This document shows positions 52,557 through 64,000 of a stretch of 64,000 nucleotides of DNA, one piece after another. Source of the DNA: Varanus komodoensis. Lineage: Eukaryota > Chordata > Lepidosauria > Squamata > Varanidae. The notes beneath the pieces were generated by a model. The model searched no databases. It was not told the origin of the DNA and was given only the letters and a program-made list of their open reading frames with translations. Within the stretch, counting starts at the first letter, position 1, and every line of letters starts with the position of its first letter. The stretch spans positions 11,799,909-11,863,908 of the forward strand of contig NW_025335589.1 of the NCBI RefSeq assembly GCF_004798865.1, given 5' to 3'. A program made the position numbers and the translations under genes.

Positions 52557-53424
52557 ATGCAGTATAAGAATTCCTGCTTCCTCTTTACTTTAATTAACAT
52601 ACCCTTCATACTCAGCCCACCATGGTTTTGTGGTTTAAATAAGCCAGGTGTGATACATGCTGGCACATACTGGGTGACCTTTGCATTTTCAAGTTGTAAT
52701 TGTAACTTGTTGTGTCATGTGAACTGGCAAGTGTCACCATGGTTAAGAAATCACCCACATCTCTAAAGCGGGGTTGGCATAACATGGCAAGCTGCAGTCA
52801 TTTTTTTAATATGCAAGATGGCTGCCTGCCCATGTCGCTAAGCCCTAGTGGGCAATTAACCCACTATGACTTACTGTGATGTGCAAACAGTATAGTAAGA
52901 GGGTACTGTGTAAAGAGGGACTTGTACTTGAGATAGATTCAATGATTCCTATATTTTAAATTTTCATAAAATCTGGGAAAAAGCATTGCTCTTGGCAGAG
53001 CAACTTTGGGTGCAACCTGAAACTGGCTTTGCATCAATTAGAGCCTAATCTAAGGATATTTGTCACAACTTCTCCTGAATTTAGTCTGCAACAGGGCTGT
53101 AGCACTGCACCCTATTTCACCCTGCTTTGCTTTGTTCAGACTCTAGCCTGAGGAAGAGTGCTGGAAATGTGAACACCGTCTCAGTACTTGATGTCATTTT
53201 AATTGGTTGCAAAACCACTATGACTTCTTGACTTTTCCCAGTCAAGCAATGATTGTTTTTAATGATTGAAAGACCTTATATGCAGGGACAGTCCTTTCAT
53301 TCTTGGAAAAACAAAACATCATTCTCAGCAGGGACCTACAATATGGTTCCCATGGGCACCTGAAAACGTTGTGTATTTTTATTTATTTTCATTATATATA
53401 TATGGTTTCATATAACATTATTAG
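52557..53424. other. Unique or undefined sequence, no gene recognised
   Basis: Positions 52612-52770 begin CCCACCATGGTTTTGTGGTTTAAATAAGCC and end TGTCACCATGGTTAAGAA, suggesting a decayed CCATGGTT-type MITE. At 53140-53215, GCCTGAGGAAGAGTGCTGGAAATGTG loosely recalls a reptile repeat tail. Neither is certain. Confidence 0.35.
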
Positions 53425-53486
53425 AACGTTCTAGTAAGTGGTAATGTTACATTCAAACAAACGTTCTAGTAAGTGGTAATGTTACA
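53425..53486. repeat. Direct duplication of a 27-mer
   Basis: The 27 bases at 53425-53451 recur exactly at 53460-53486. The key words are AACGTTCTAG and GGTAATGTTACA. The spacer is 8 bases and the period 35 bp. Confidence 0.95.
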
Positions 53487-55330
53487 GAAGCATAATGAAT
53501 ATAATATAAGTATCCATTTGAAGTTGGAGTCTATATGCCACATGTTCATATATTGAAAGTGTTGTAAGGTCTTCAATAAACTACATTATAAGAAGGGAGC
53601 ATTTACCCTTCTAATGTTGTGATTTTTGGCTTTAGTTGTCAAAAAAGTGTGGAGAATATTTATGTTGACCATGTATTAACTTCCAGGAAGCAGATTGATA
53701 ATTTAAGAGGACATTTGCATTAGTAAATATTAAAGTGTGTTTCAGTACAAAGTTTATCTCTATTGTAACCTCTTCCCAAAAAGGAGCAAGTACTGGACAT
53801 TGCACAGCTAGATATTAGTTCAACCAGACAGTCCCTTATTAAAGAGGTGTTGAGGTGTTCAGTAGACATAGAAGTTTTTTTTTTAAAAATGAATAATACA
53901 CTACGTGAGGTTCACAGACATGACAGGTAGCCACCAAGAAAGAAATCTGCTGATTAGTAATTTTGTGGTGGTATTCACAGCAGTTTCTCAAATATGCTAA
54001 CAGATCCAAAAAATCAGGGACATCTGATTAACAGAATAACACAATAAATAAACAACATCTTTTTTTTAATCAAAAATACTTGGTGACATGGAAACTTCCT
54101 GGATTCTAGAAACACTAAATTACTAAATGTTAACAGATTCCTCTTGCAAGGTTAGCCTTTTCTATGTCAACATATGTGATTAAATGCCAAATTTTAGAAT
54201 GGTGTTATGCGATGCAATGTTCCCTTCATCCATACATGGAAGCTGGCCAAAAGAGAGTCCAGGCTTAAGAACTGCATGGTCTTTAGGTTTCTTTGAACAG
54301 AATGTCCCATAAGCTTCAGCTTGCATCCTTGAATACACTCCTGTCCCTACTGCACCCTTGTTTACTTTGCCCCACTAACTGCAAATTTACTTTTATTACA
54401 AATTGATTTTTTCTCCTCTCTCAGTGTCCATTGGCGAAAAGGTAAAGGAATGTGATTTACTGTACAATACTAGCCAAATCAGCACGGAAAGGCACAGACC
54501 TTGAAAATGCTTATAAACTAATCTTATTTCAAGTTGGCAATGCCCCTTTTAAAAAGTGTCTGCATTCAGTGTGAGAGCTTGCTGGCTGATAAATGCATAC
54601 CTTCTAGTGTGCTGCTGTGCATATAAAATAGTTTTTGGAAGAAAATAATAATAATAAAAATATCTCTGCAGTTTGGATGAACAATGTTTCATCAATCTCA
54701 TTGTTGACAGCGATGTTCATACCCTTTCAAAGTAAGAGATATGTTTTTCTAGAACAATTGCTTCCTTTGCATTTCATATCATTTAACTCCTATATCCTTA
54801 TAACAAAGAGCATCCGCTTATATAGTTTGCTGAACCATAGCACTGAGGCTATTGGGCTTTTTAAAATGCATGCTTTTACCTGTCACAGATATTCCCTTTT
54901 TCTCATTTCTTATGATAACATAATCGCTCCCTACCACCTCTAAAATTGCTATGGATATATAGACCCAGTTAAGTGATATTGTAGATTTTATGTAATGACC
55001 TCTGGTGGTTTGAATATTATCTCTTATAATATATATCCAAGGGAACCTGTCAAAACTAGTAATCCTTAAGATAGATTTTAAAATTACATCTCTATCTTTT
55101 CTATCACTAATTGCTATTCAGTAGATACACAAAGCAAGTAGGAGAACTACTCTTAATAGTTGTTTTGGAAAAATGTTGTGTCTGTGAAGAATAGACATTC
55201 ATACCAGGAAATATTTTCTGTGGGTCATTGGCACATACTTGCACAAGTGCCCCTGATTCAAAGGCTTGTGTGTATTTTGAAGACATGGAGTTCCTGGGCA
55301 ATAGGTTTTTTCTATTTAGCGAATGAGAGG
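53487..55330. other. A+T-rich unique sequence, no gene recognised
   Basis: No repeat family or exon is recognised. T- and A-runs occur at 53876-53888 and 54060-54068. Confidence 0.4.
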
Positions 55331-55381
55331 TGTGTGTGTGTGTGAGAGAGAGAGAGCGAGAGAGCGAGAGAGAGAGAGAGA
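55331..55381. repeat. Compound (GT)n(GA)n microsatellite
   Basis: About seven GT units lead into GA units interrupted twice by GCGA. Confidence 0.97.
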
Positions 55382-55384
55382 TGC

Positions 55385-55505
55385 ATTTATTTCTTTATTA
55401 ATTAAATTTATGTAGGACTGGTAAATGTCCTTACAGCAATTAACAATAACAAAAATAAAATAAATAATGCAATAAAATGTAAGCATAATAACATATTACA
55501 GCTTG
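55385..55505 (-). mobile_element. LINE/SINE 3' tail fragment, minus strand
   Basis: GCATTTATTTCTTTATTAATTAAATTTATGTAGG followed by CCTTACAGCAATTAACAATAACAAAAATAAAATAAAT resembles the reverse complement of a squamate L2-like or SINE tail. The parent element is not identifiable. Confidence 0.45.
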
Positions 55506-55589
55506 AAAGACAAACATGAAAATAATTAATTTAAATATTATATTTGTTTCTGTGCCTGGAGCTCCTCTTTACATTCTCCTTAAAGAAAA

Positions 55590-56300
55590 CAAAATCGTTC
55601 TTGTAGGCAGGGCACCTTGTAGGGAGGGAACCATTTTTCTCTCGCAGCCCAAAAGCACAACACGACAAGCCGCACTATTGCAGGAGCAATGCAGTCGGGT
55701 TGTCTGCCCCAGGCCCCTCTATGTGTTCAGCAGGTGACTGTGTGTCCTTACACAGCTCCTGTGTGTGTCCAGGGGACACTGTGGAGGGAACAAGACTTTT
55801 CTCCAGCTCCTTGTTGCTGCACAGAGACTTTGGCCAGCTAGCTCCCCTGCTGCCAGCACTCTTCTGAGCACACTCTGCGGGTGGCGAGGCAGAGACCACT
55901 TTGGGAGAAGGGAGGCAGGGGCTGCTTTGGCCACCTTTGGCTTTCTGGGATTTCTTGGCTGCTTTGGCTTTCTGGGATTTCTTCTCTGCGCCATGGAGGG
56001 GAGTGCGGGAATAGGGCTGCCTTTGGCCAGCTGGATGTTGGCCAAATGGCTATCTGCTCTGTACTGCTGCTTCAAGGTCTTTGGGGCCTGTGGTGGTGGT
56101 GCGGGGCAGGCAAATTAGGATTGCTGCTGGCAGCTGAGCAGCTGGCCAGCCAAAGTGGCCTCCACCCCCTGCCATTCCACCATGACCAAAAGTGCTTTTG
56201 GTGGTGGCAGGAGAGCCAGAATTGCTTCTGCCAGCTGTGCAGCACCAAAGCACTCAGTGCTTCCGTGTTTCCCACCATCTTGGTGAGTCAATGATGGCCC
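55590..56300. other. GC-rich low-complexity block, origin unknown
   Basis: This block stands out by its G+C content from the A+T-rich DNA around it. It is built from recurring CTTTGG/CCAAAG words and includes a 21-base direct repeat at 55936-55956 and 55963-55983 (27-bp period, TTTGGCTTTCTGGGATTTC). It is open in several frames on both strands (for example 55765-56118 and 55881-56294 plus, 55719-56075 minus), giving Trp/Gly-rich or Arg/Pro-rich peptides with no domain. It could be a piece of an unfamiliar mobile element or a decayed repeat. Confidence 0.4.
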
Positions 56301-56557
56301 ACGGTGAGAGGAGGGGACGTCTCTGACAGACTCTGTCCCTTTTTATCCTACTAAACATGCAGAGGATTGTGTTTTAAAAGCCTGTGGGGCAAAGGGATGT
56401 GAAGCCAGATTGTATCCGCACTGCATGGCTTTGGACACATGATGCAGCTTTGTAGTCCACTGAAAGCAATGCAAAGTGGCTAGGCAGAATCCACCATCAT
56501 ATATGCATCTGATTTGTCCAGTGCAAATTGCAAAAATTATTGGTATCTCTGCCTTTT

Positions 56558-56561
<4 letters not shown>
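56301..56561. other. Unique sequence
   Basis: Nothing recognised. Confidence 0.4.
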
Positions 56562-56614
<53 letters not shown>

Positions 56615-56635
56615 TGTGTGTGTGTGTGTGTGTGT
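56562..56635. repeat. Compound (TC)n(GT)n microsatellite
   Basis: About 25 TC units (56562-56611) abut 12 GT units (56612-56635). The motif combination differs from the other compound arrays in the window, which are (CT)n(CA)n. Confidence 0.98.
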
Positions 56636-57009
56636 TCATTTTTAGACATTATGCTGATTTTAATACAAAATTTATTGACTTCCACAGGCATATATAGTAG
56701 CTATTACAGCAGCAGTAATTTACAGCTTTTCTTACATAGGTATTATGTCCCATTTCTCATTTCCCTGATAGCTTAAATGCATTGTATAATACAGAAAATC
56801 AAATAAAAAAGACTGAAAACCACTTTACCAATCAGAAATGTTTTTGAGGATATTCATTTTTTAAACATTTCCATGCTTTGGAGGAAGTTCTTATAAGAAC
56901 ATAGAAAGTATGCATATGATGAAGAATTTGCATGAACATTTAGATAAGCTGATATTTTCTGTGTTCTGGAATATAGCTGGGGTCCAATTGTTCCTGGTTT
57001 GCACAAAGC
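56636..57009. other. Unique sequence
   Basis: Nothing recognised. Confidence 0.4.
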
Positions 57010-57062
57010 TCTCTCTCTGTCTCTCTCTCTCCCTCCCCCTCTCCCTCTCCCCCCACCCCTCA
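57010..57062. repeat. Pyrimidine-rich low-complexity tract
   Basis: An impure (CT)n/(CCCT)n run, all C and T on the plus strand apart from isolated interruptions (one G near 57020, one A near 57056). Confidence 0.9.
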
Positions 57063-58992
57063 CCACACACGCACAATTCAAAAGACCTGACTGGCTAGGT
57101 TGTCAATTAATTTTACTCCAAAACAGGAATGAAGAGCAAAAAAGGCCATAGCAAGCTTTGCACTGCAAATGCTACGCAAATTACTAGGAAACGAAATCTT
57201 ATGTTTCCTTTCTATTGCCGAGATATTAAAGTATAATTTCCATTACACAAACCCCATGGCACTGTTGTGTCCTAGAGCATACATCAGCTTAAATAACACA
57301 TGTATTAATTTAACAACAGTTATGAACTTTTAAAGTACAGATCAGTGTAGGTTTAAAATAGGATATACATGTTTCATTTAAGTCCAATAGCTGGGTACCC
57401 TTGCCTCTGTGTTACATTTTGAAGATTTTTGTTAAGGTCTTAAACTGACTCTGGCTAGCCTAAGGCAATGTATAACAGTTTTTATGCTTCTTATTGCAAG
57501 AATTTAGCCTAGGAAATGAGAACATTTCCACTTACCTTAGTCAGCATGGAATAAAATTAACCCTTTGAGTGTTTTCCAATGCTTCATTTGCAATTCTGCC
57601 TTTGAATTGGGTGGGACATACTTGCATGTTAGGAAAAATAGAAGAGAATTATGTAATGACTTGATCTAACCACTATATGAAAGCTAATATGCAATAATAC
57701 TTCAGCAAAAGTTGAATTTTATTTTGAGCCTCTGCATTATATATGTGCTTTCCATTTGATTTTCATAGGTTCTGATATTCAGGTACTGCTCTCCTGCTTT
57801 TTTCCTCTCTCCAAATTTTCTTGTGCTTTGCCTGTATCTTGGAGAATATTTAACCATTCAAGATGGTATCTAGCATAAAAGGGAAAGTCTTTTTGCCGAT
57901 TAAGAAAAAGATTTTTTATTGTGAGAGTTCCTTTCACTCTACCCACTAGGAAACACAATTCAGTGTTGACTGATTTATTTACCTAATGCACTACCTGAAA
58001 TTGATTTCTAGCTTTGATAATATAAATGATTGTTATTTCTTTGGATCAGCTTCTAACATGATCCCTGCTCTTATTTTTTTCAGTGACTTTCTTTTAACAT
58101 ATATTTCAAATGTGGCTCAATTTAATGTGGCAGTGATATTATAGGATGTTTTTTCTTTACTCTCAATTAGCTGATCAGATGTTTGGAACATAAATGTGGT
58201 AAGAAGTGTTCAATATTCAAGGAGATACCATCCTTTCTCCCCTGTTTATTCTCCCCCATGATCTTCTGGGGTTGATTTTATTATTTTTAATGAATATTAA
58301 GAGAAATTTAAAATGCATTACATGAAAACATTTCAAAACAAAGCCACTTTTCTCTCTTTTGCTCACCTTTCAAAAGAACCTACCTTTCATTAGTGATGCA
58401 TACATTAGCTGGAATGTCAACAAGGAACATTCGAAAACAGCAGGCTTGCATTCACGCCTTATGCTTGAATCCCAGATGGACCCCTTCCCACCACAGCTGT
58501 TACTGCCTTTCTGCCTTGTAGAATAGCTCCCCTACCTCCCTCAGTCCTGGCTGAAGGCAATAATACAGCAAGAGAAAATGTTGATTCATGCAAAGTTTAT
58601 AGATCAGTCAGCAGGACAAGCTGAACTCAGGTAACTCTGCAATGTGTGCAACTTCCATTGTTAGAGGGTCTGACAGACAGCAAGCAGAAATCCTCACCAA
58701 GGTCACCTTAGCCAAACTTTAAATACTAGGCTATGATAGCTACAGAGATATGAATGGGATTCCAAAGAAAGCAAAAGAGGTGAATACCTAGACATTTATT
58801 TTTGGCTTGTGGGCTGCTTATAGGTGGCAAAGGCAGCAGAGGTTTGTGCATGAGGAAGCAGAAATAGAGAGGGCTGTAGGTCTTGCTATGGTATGGCCTC
58901 AACCTGCATTTCTCCATGCTTCTCCTCATTATGCTCTTTTAATTTTTACCTTCCAAGGAGCAGCATTGTGGCTTTGTGCCTTCTGGTTGTTT
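57063..58992. other. A+T-rich unique sequence, no gene recognised
   Basis: No exon or repeat family is recognised over almost 2 kb. Overlapping 66-90 codon frames near 58726-58929 and 58807-59079 run into the palindromic repeat at 58993 and are not genes. Confidence 0.4.
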
Positions 58993-59079
58993 TGGGCTAC
59001 AACCTTCATAATCCTTGCTCATTGGCCATACTGGCATGGGCTGATAGGAGTTGTAGTCCAAGAATCCTGGGGGGCATGA
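58993..59079. repeat. Short palindromic squamate repeat, copy 4 (best)
   Basis: GGCTACAACCTTCATAATCCTTGCTCATTGGCCATACTGGCATGG is followed by GCTGATAGGAGTTGTAGTCCAAGAATCCTGG. Both arms are present (CTACAACCTTCATAATCC against GCTGATAGGAGTTGTAGTCC), so the copy can fold back on itself. Copies 1-3 are at 6715, 7572 and 31110. Confidence 0.75.
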
Positions 59080-61179
59080 GCTTACTTATCCTTTCATTAC
59101 ATGGTCCGAGTAAGGAGGTGGGTGGTGATTTATCACAGGAGCTCAATTCTGGCTGGAGGTGAGAAGGTGAGACTGGAGAGGCAAATATTGTAATAGTCCA
59201 TAGCATTATAAATGCCATAATTTTGGTATATAGTGATTTTAGCCTTCCATGTTTGGGATGACTTCCTCATTCACTTAGATAGACATGAAGTTGCATAAGT
59301 TCAGGTTCAGTGCTCATGAGTTCAATAGAATCATGTACGCAATATTTATTATGTCCAAAGGAGTCTTTCTAATGTAGCATTCGAAATGTTTGTCAAAGTA
59401 AAAACTAGAAACAAGAAAATCTGCTTTGGGCTTGTCTTTAGGCCCTGTCTTTCATATTTATATGAACAGATTCTTTTATTTAAAGAAAAACAGGGTTTTT
59501 TTTTCTTTTTCTCTCAAGCTGATACCTTAATGGATGCTTAATGGATTGCGCTGGCTGAGATAGGAAAAGTCAGATTCCTTCTTCAGTTGACACAATAGCA
59601 GTATCTGGAAACTTTCTTTTCTTTTCAACTTACCTTGTCCAACATTACCAGCAATGGGGTATTTCCAGACAAAAACCTTTTAACCAACTCTTTAAAATGT
59701 GCATGCTTGTCTACCTAGCAAAGAAGGAAATCCTTGTTTTTACTGAGTTCTGAGTTTAAGGACCACTTCCTGAGCTTGTGTAACATTTACCTATTGGGAG
59801 TACAATTTCATTTTGGTGCATCAAGAGCATTTTGTTTCAAAAAGAAAGAAAAGTAATGAAGAACCTTGAAAGTGATGGGTAGGCGGGTGGGGGGATCATG
59901 TCCTGGATCTTGGGATGAATGGTGCTCCAGGTCGTCAGCCTCTGGAGCTGGCCTAGGAACAACCTGGGATAGTGTAGAGCTTCTGCATTCTCTTTGTGGG
60001 GATTGTGCCTTGGAATTGGCTGGATCACCTTCCATGCCTTTGGCATCCTTGTATTCTGAGTGCTGCTGTGCCTTGCCTCCCTTTCCCATCTGCTTAGTCC
60101 TCCCACCTTCTTAGGTCACTTGCTCTACAAGGCTGTCCATGAGACAAAGGTAGGAATCGGTTTTGGAAGATACACTTTTACTGCTTGATTCTATGAATTG
60201 GGGTCCCCAGCATTTCTAGGCACCAGCACATTTGGGATCTTGAGATACTAATATGAGCAATATTACAAAATTGCTACCTGGGAGGGGGACACTTGTCCAT
60301 GCCTAGCCAGTCCCAGCACTGCGAGTCACAAACCATTCATTATCCAGGAGTCACACTGATGAGATGAAAAAGAAAATAACCTGTCCTAACTACAAGATAG
60401 AGCTACAAAGCATAAAAGCATGTCATGCCAGTTTCCTGATTGTTCTCCTTTCTAAATAAGGAACTGTCTCCTTAAGAAATAACTACGTGGTAAAAATCAC
60501 CAGGCACAGGAAGTCTGGCAAGCACCACAAAAGGTGCCCATGGGAGTATTGGTGTACTGGGGCATCAGATCGGAGACACCAGCTATGGATATTTGCTGTA
60601 CACGAAGGCATAAGGCTTACTCACATTGAACTGAACAAACACAAATAAGCTACCCTAGTGTTCTTGCATAGCTTCAATGTATTTTATTGAGACCTTTGTG
60701 GGTGGACTTTGTGGTCGATTCTACCTTTCACTCAAAGAATTCTAGGACTGTGGAAGTTTGCACAAATGACCTTCACATGAAAAGCTTTTGGAAGACCACA
60801 AAGACCAATAAGATACTGGGGATTGCAGCCAGTTGGAGCTGTTGTAACATTAGGATGCAAATATCCTTTCTACCCTGTCATGGAGCTCAAAACTGCAGTG
60901 AGTGCCATTTGGGCTTATGCTCTCTCTCTCTCCTTCTGCATTGTATGTTTGCATGAGAGAACCCAACAGACACTTTTTACAAACCAAGGTTAAAAGCTAA
61001 AATAAATGAAAATAAAGTTCTCAGATACCACACTTGCACTTCATGATTATAGAAACACCAACTTGTTCAGCAGCAGTGGATATATGGCCCACACCTCTGC
61101 TAAGCTCATTTCAGTGTGAAATGCTCTGGAAATAGTGTGTGGATTGCTGCAATAGATAGTCAGGAAGTCACTCATTGAA
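59080..61179. other. Unique sequence, no gene recognised
   Basis: Frames of 82-93 codons on both strands at 59808-60114 cross a moderately GC-rich patch with no recognisable domain. Nothing else is recognised. Confidence 0.4.
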
Positions 61180-61800
61180 TGAAATAAGTTGCTTGAAATT
61201 AATTATTTGGGAAGTGCTTTCCAAAGCAAAACTGCTAAAGAAGATTAAATCTTCCCTTGGCCCATTAAAATGTAGGAGCTCTTTATTCATCAGTGAATCA
61301 GTGATTAATGCTCCATTTCACTTTCATATAAAGCTCAGTGTAGGAAAGTACTAAATAACATGCCTCTCTATGGTGCAGCTGGCTCAAAAGTACAGGCACA
61401 AGGTGAATACTTTGTTTTTATATCTGTAAAGCAGTCTTCCTTTCTTTCCTTTATTAGAATGCCATGGCATGGCTATCAGATTTGACTGTGCTGCTTTCTT
61501 GACAGCATATGGCTAATTATCCTGGATATTCTGAGTGCTTTAATTAGCACTGGCAATTAGAACATCACCCACAACCTCACTTGGAGAGTCAGGCTCCTGC
61601 TTATCCAAATTCACTACTTCTCCCTTGTAGCCACACTCATGCGAATGTAATCCTGTTGAGAAGCACCCCTATTTATCTGAAAATTCGACAATCAGAGCAT
61701 CTTAATGAAATGACAGCAGTGTATCTCTAGGATTTATATCAGGATCCACTTCTTTAGCATGAACAGCTTTGATGTGGACTATCACTGTTGGCAAGTGATC
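61180..61800. promoter_or_regulatory. Candidate conserved non-coding block
   Basis: A repeat-free stretch rich in developmental-enhancer-like words: GAAATTAATTATTTGGG near 61196, CAGTGATTAATGC near 61300, GGCTAATTATCC near 61511, TTTAATTAGCAC near 61540 and GGCAATTAGAAC near 61553. The clustering of TAATTA/TAATTAG sites suggests a homeodomain-bound element, but this is composition-based inference only. Confidence 0.25.
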
Positions 61801-61810
61801 TGGTGTGTTA

Positions 61811-61980
61811 GGAGGGACCATAACTCAGTGGTATGGCATGAAGAAGCTCCCCGATTCAATCGCTGGCATCTCTAGGTAGAGCAAGAAGCTGCCTGCCTGA
61901 ATCCTTGGAAAGCAGCTGCCACTCGTGTCGACAGTGCTAGTCCAGATGGGCCCAGAGTATGTGGCAGCTTCCTTCAATTC
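61811..61980 (+). mobile_element. tRNA-derived SINE (squamate), near full length
   Basis: It begins GGAGGGACCATAACTCAGTGG (A box region TAACTCAGTGGTATGGC) with a B box GATTCAATCGC at 61853-61863 and CTGGCATCTCTAGGTAGAGC. The unrelated body follows: CTGCCTGCCTGAATCCTTGG, AGCAGCTGCCACTCGTGTCG, AGTGCTAGTCCAGATGGGCCC, and the tail GGCAGCTTCCTTC. The A and B boxes are those of a tRNA-type RNA polymerase III promoter. It is the same family as 35186. It is not a tRNA gene because no cloverleaf can be completed after the B box. Confidence 0.85.
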
Positions 61981-64000
61981 TGTGAAAACATTGGTGGCCA
62001 TGGTGTAGCAGCAAAAGAGGCAGGGCCCTTCCTAACTTTCTGGGCAGGGAGGCGGTGCTGGAGGTGCTGCAGCCAACACCAGGTATGCACATGGTTGCAA
62101 CCTAGATGGCCACCTGTGATGATGCCGCCTGCCACCAAAAGCTGAGGGTGAAGATGCTTCTCTTGCCTCTATCAGCCACTGACGCTTTCATCTAGTGGAT
62201 CTCCTAAGTGGTTGCAACAAGCAATAATCAAACACAGACTTCAGAAGTAGGGCCCTTAAAACCCCTTTACCTCCATCATTAACAATCAGTTATGACATAG
62301 TCATATGGTGTGGCTGGAGAAGTACCAAGGGCCCTGGCCCTGGCTCTGTCCGTCAAACTTCATCCCCAATTATTGTCCCGTATAGCTCTACCAGTCAAAA
62401 ATGCCCAGGCCTCAATGGGGCTAACATTTGTGAAGGATATTTTCCACTGTGAGGTTTTAATGCAATCTCCACACTAATTACCTAGTCCTATCATTATGTT
62501 TATGTTTGTAGCCTTGGGTACCATAAAATGCTAATCTAACTTAAGTCCCATTCATATCAGTGGATTCTACTCTACAAAAGTCTAACCTGATATTACCCCT
62601 TGATTTCAGTTTCTTCGGACATAGACAATAAAGATTGGTCTGAGCCCTCTTCCTGTGACTACTACATTTCTCAAACTGAATAAGTCCATATCACTTTACT
62701 GTGGCAATTCAGAAATGTGGAAATCGCCACAGGGACCAAAGCTGCTGAAGTGGTTGGAAAGAAAAGCTATATTCCCATAATCAATCCCTAAGTCAAGTCT
62801 GAAATAAAAGTCATACAGCCAACTAGAAAATGAATTTTATCTTAAATTGAAATAGAGGATCAGCTGCTCTAGCCTGGGATTTGGAAATGATTAAGTGTAA
62901 GATTCAGTTAAGATGTTTTACCTCTCAGGAAAATATAAAACAAACATGCCTATATCTGACCTATATAGCTATGCTGTGTTCCGCATAATAAAACGAGTAG
63001 ATGGATCATGAATTGATGCCAGAGTTGTGAAAGCCAAGGTGTAATAATGGAATCAACAACAAAGGTAATAATAGAGCAATAGATCTGTAGAATAAATGGT
63101 TTTATCTTCAGCATTTTAAAAAATGTTTTGGTCAGTACAAAAAGCTATAATGTGCATATTGATTAATTAATAATACTGATAACTTAATATAATCTCTCTA
63201 AGCAGTTTTTTTTAACAATCATTTTTTAAAATGCTGTTACAATATGTTAAATGGATACTTTTTTCTCTGTGTTGGCCATATAATTTCTCTAGAATAAATG
63301 GGAATTCTGGTAAGAACATTCTGGAAATAGGCCCGCAGGTATTTCATCCCTATTATTTTCTACCTTATAATATTCTTGATACTGTGAACCAGCTAAACAT
63401 TAATACTATTATTTTCTTTCTAGAGTTTTAGCTGATTCCTATGCAAGGATGAAAGGGTGCGGGATTTACTTTTTGAGAGCTAGATTCTCCTATGTTAAAT
63501 GGCCAACATTTAATTCAGCAATTCTTTTGTGAACCAACAAGAGGGCTTCAGCTACAGGCAGTATAGAAATGCAATAAACAGTAATAATACCAGAAAGCAG
63601 AAGGTAAAATAGTCTAAGGCTTTTGTGGTGCACCAAATTTCTCTGAATGAATGAAATTTTCTTTTATACTCAACACATTTTTGAGTTGTTCTTATGGACA
63701 TATAGAAACACTGTGCTGCCCTCTGATCAGGAAGGTAACCTCAGCCAAGCTTGATCTGACACTAGGCCCACTTGAGTGACCGGTACATTTGTCTCCAGCA
63801 ATAATGCTTCCGCCATCTTGGAATTGCTGCCAGAAGTGGCAGCTCTTTCTTAGATGGAAAGCAGGGGCATGCAACATGGGACCCATGGGCTTTAATGTGT
63901 CCCCAGACATCTTTCTTGGTGCCCCATCCATCCGCCTTCAAAACAAAACAGCACAACAAGAAAGCACATTTTCTTACTTGTGGTGAAGATAAATTTTAAG
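61981..64000. other. A+T-rich unique sequence, no gene recognised
   Basis: No exon is recognised. At 62535-62595 CTTAAGTCCCATTCATATCAGTGGATTCTACTC is a short match to the 38436 repeat. At 63545-63597 GGCAGTATAGAAATGCAATAAACAGTAATAAT resembles a squamate LINE/SINE tail. Frames of 65-79 codons on both strands at 63692-63986 have no recognisable domain. Confidence 0.4.

Noticed and set aside
53425-53486. CRISPR-like repeat-spacer unit
   Set aside because: There are only two copies with an 8-base spacer, and the genome is vertebrate.
58807-59162. Hydrophobic Trp-rich frames that look like a membrane protein
   Set aside because: The C-terminal part is encoded by the palindromic repeat at 58993-59079, so the hydrophobicity comes from repeat sequence.
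61811-61880. Possible tRNA gene (A-box and B-box-like words)
   Set aside because: No cloverleaf or acceptor stem can be completed, and the following body and tail are those of a squamate SINE.

Overview
This 64-kb window looks like gene-free nuclear DNA from a squamate reptile (lizard, gecko or snake). I found no exon, rRNA, tRNA, CRISPR array or prokaryotic gene organisation. The longest open frames are about 150 codons, occur on both strands, and match no protein family I recognise. The organism call rests on the repeats: CR1 LINEs, an L2-like LINE group, an RTE-BovB fragment, a probable L1 fragment, tRNA-derived and MIR-like SINEs, short palindromic DNA elements and many long dinucleotide arrays. 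This mixture is typical of squamates. I cannot narrow it to a species, and all family names come from memory of consensus sequences, not from a search.

Layout. 0-6.6 kb: unique sequence, a plus-strand CR1 (1540-2753) interrupted by an unrecognised segment of about 420 bp, then a solitary retroviral-type LTR (4545-5054) and a (CCTT)n array. 6.7-16.9 kb: two copies of a short palindromic repeat, a probable L1 reverse-transcriptase relic, a repeat-free block (11.8-12.7 kb) that may be conserved non-coding DNA, and a minus-strand CR1 (13661-14760). 16.9-28 kb: an imperfect foldback of about 140 bp, a (TG)n(AG)n array, a MIR-like SINE, an L2-like RT relic and a CR1 3' end. 28-36 kb: a 213-bp hAT-type MITE with perfect 16-bp inverted ends and a perfect 8-bp target duplication, then arrays, SINEs, a CR1 3' tail and an older hAT end. 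36-52 kb: mostly unique sequence with BovB, two L2-like fragments, arrays and another CR1. 52-64 kb: a MIR-like SINE, a duplicated 27-mer, a GC-rich low-complexity block (55.6-56.3 kb), a (TC)n(GT)n array, another palindromic repeat, possible conserved non-coding DNA (61.2-61.8 kb) and a tRNA-derived SINE.

No genes work together here. Every LINE copy is truncated or rearranged and none could be autonomous. Any function would be regulatory, in the repeat-free A+T-rich stretches, but conservation cannot be judged from one sequence. I found no new biological system. The observations most worth checking are the intact hAT MITE, the foldback, the insertion inside the CR1, the compound microsatellites that share one orientation, and the GC-rich block.
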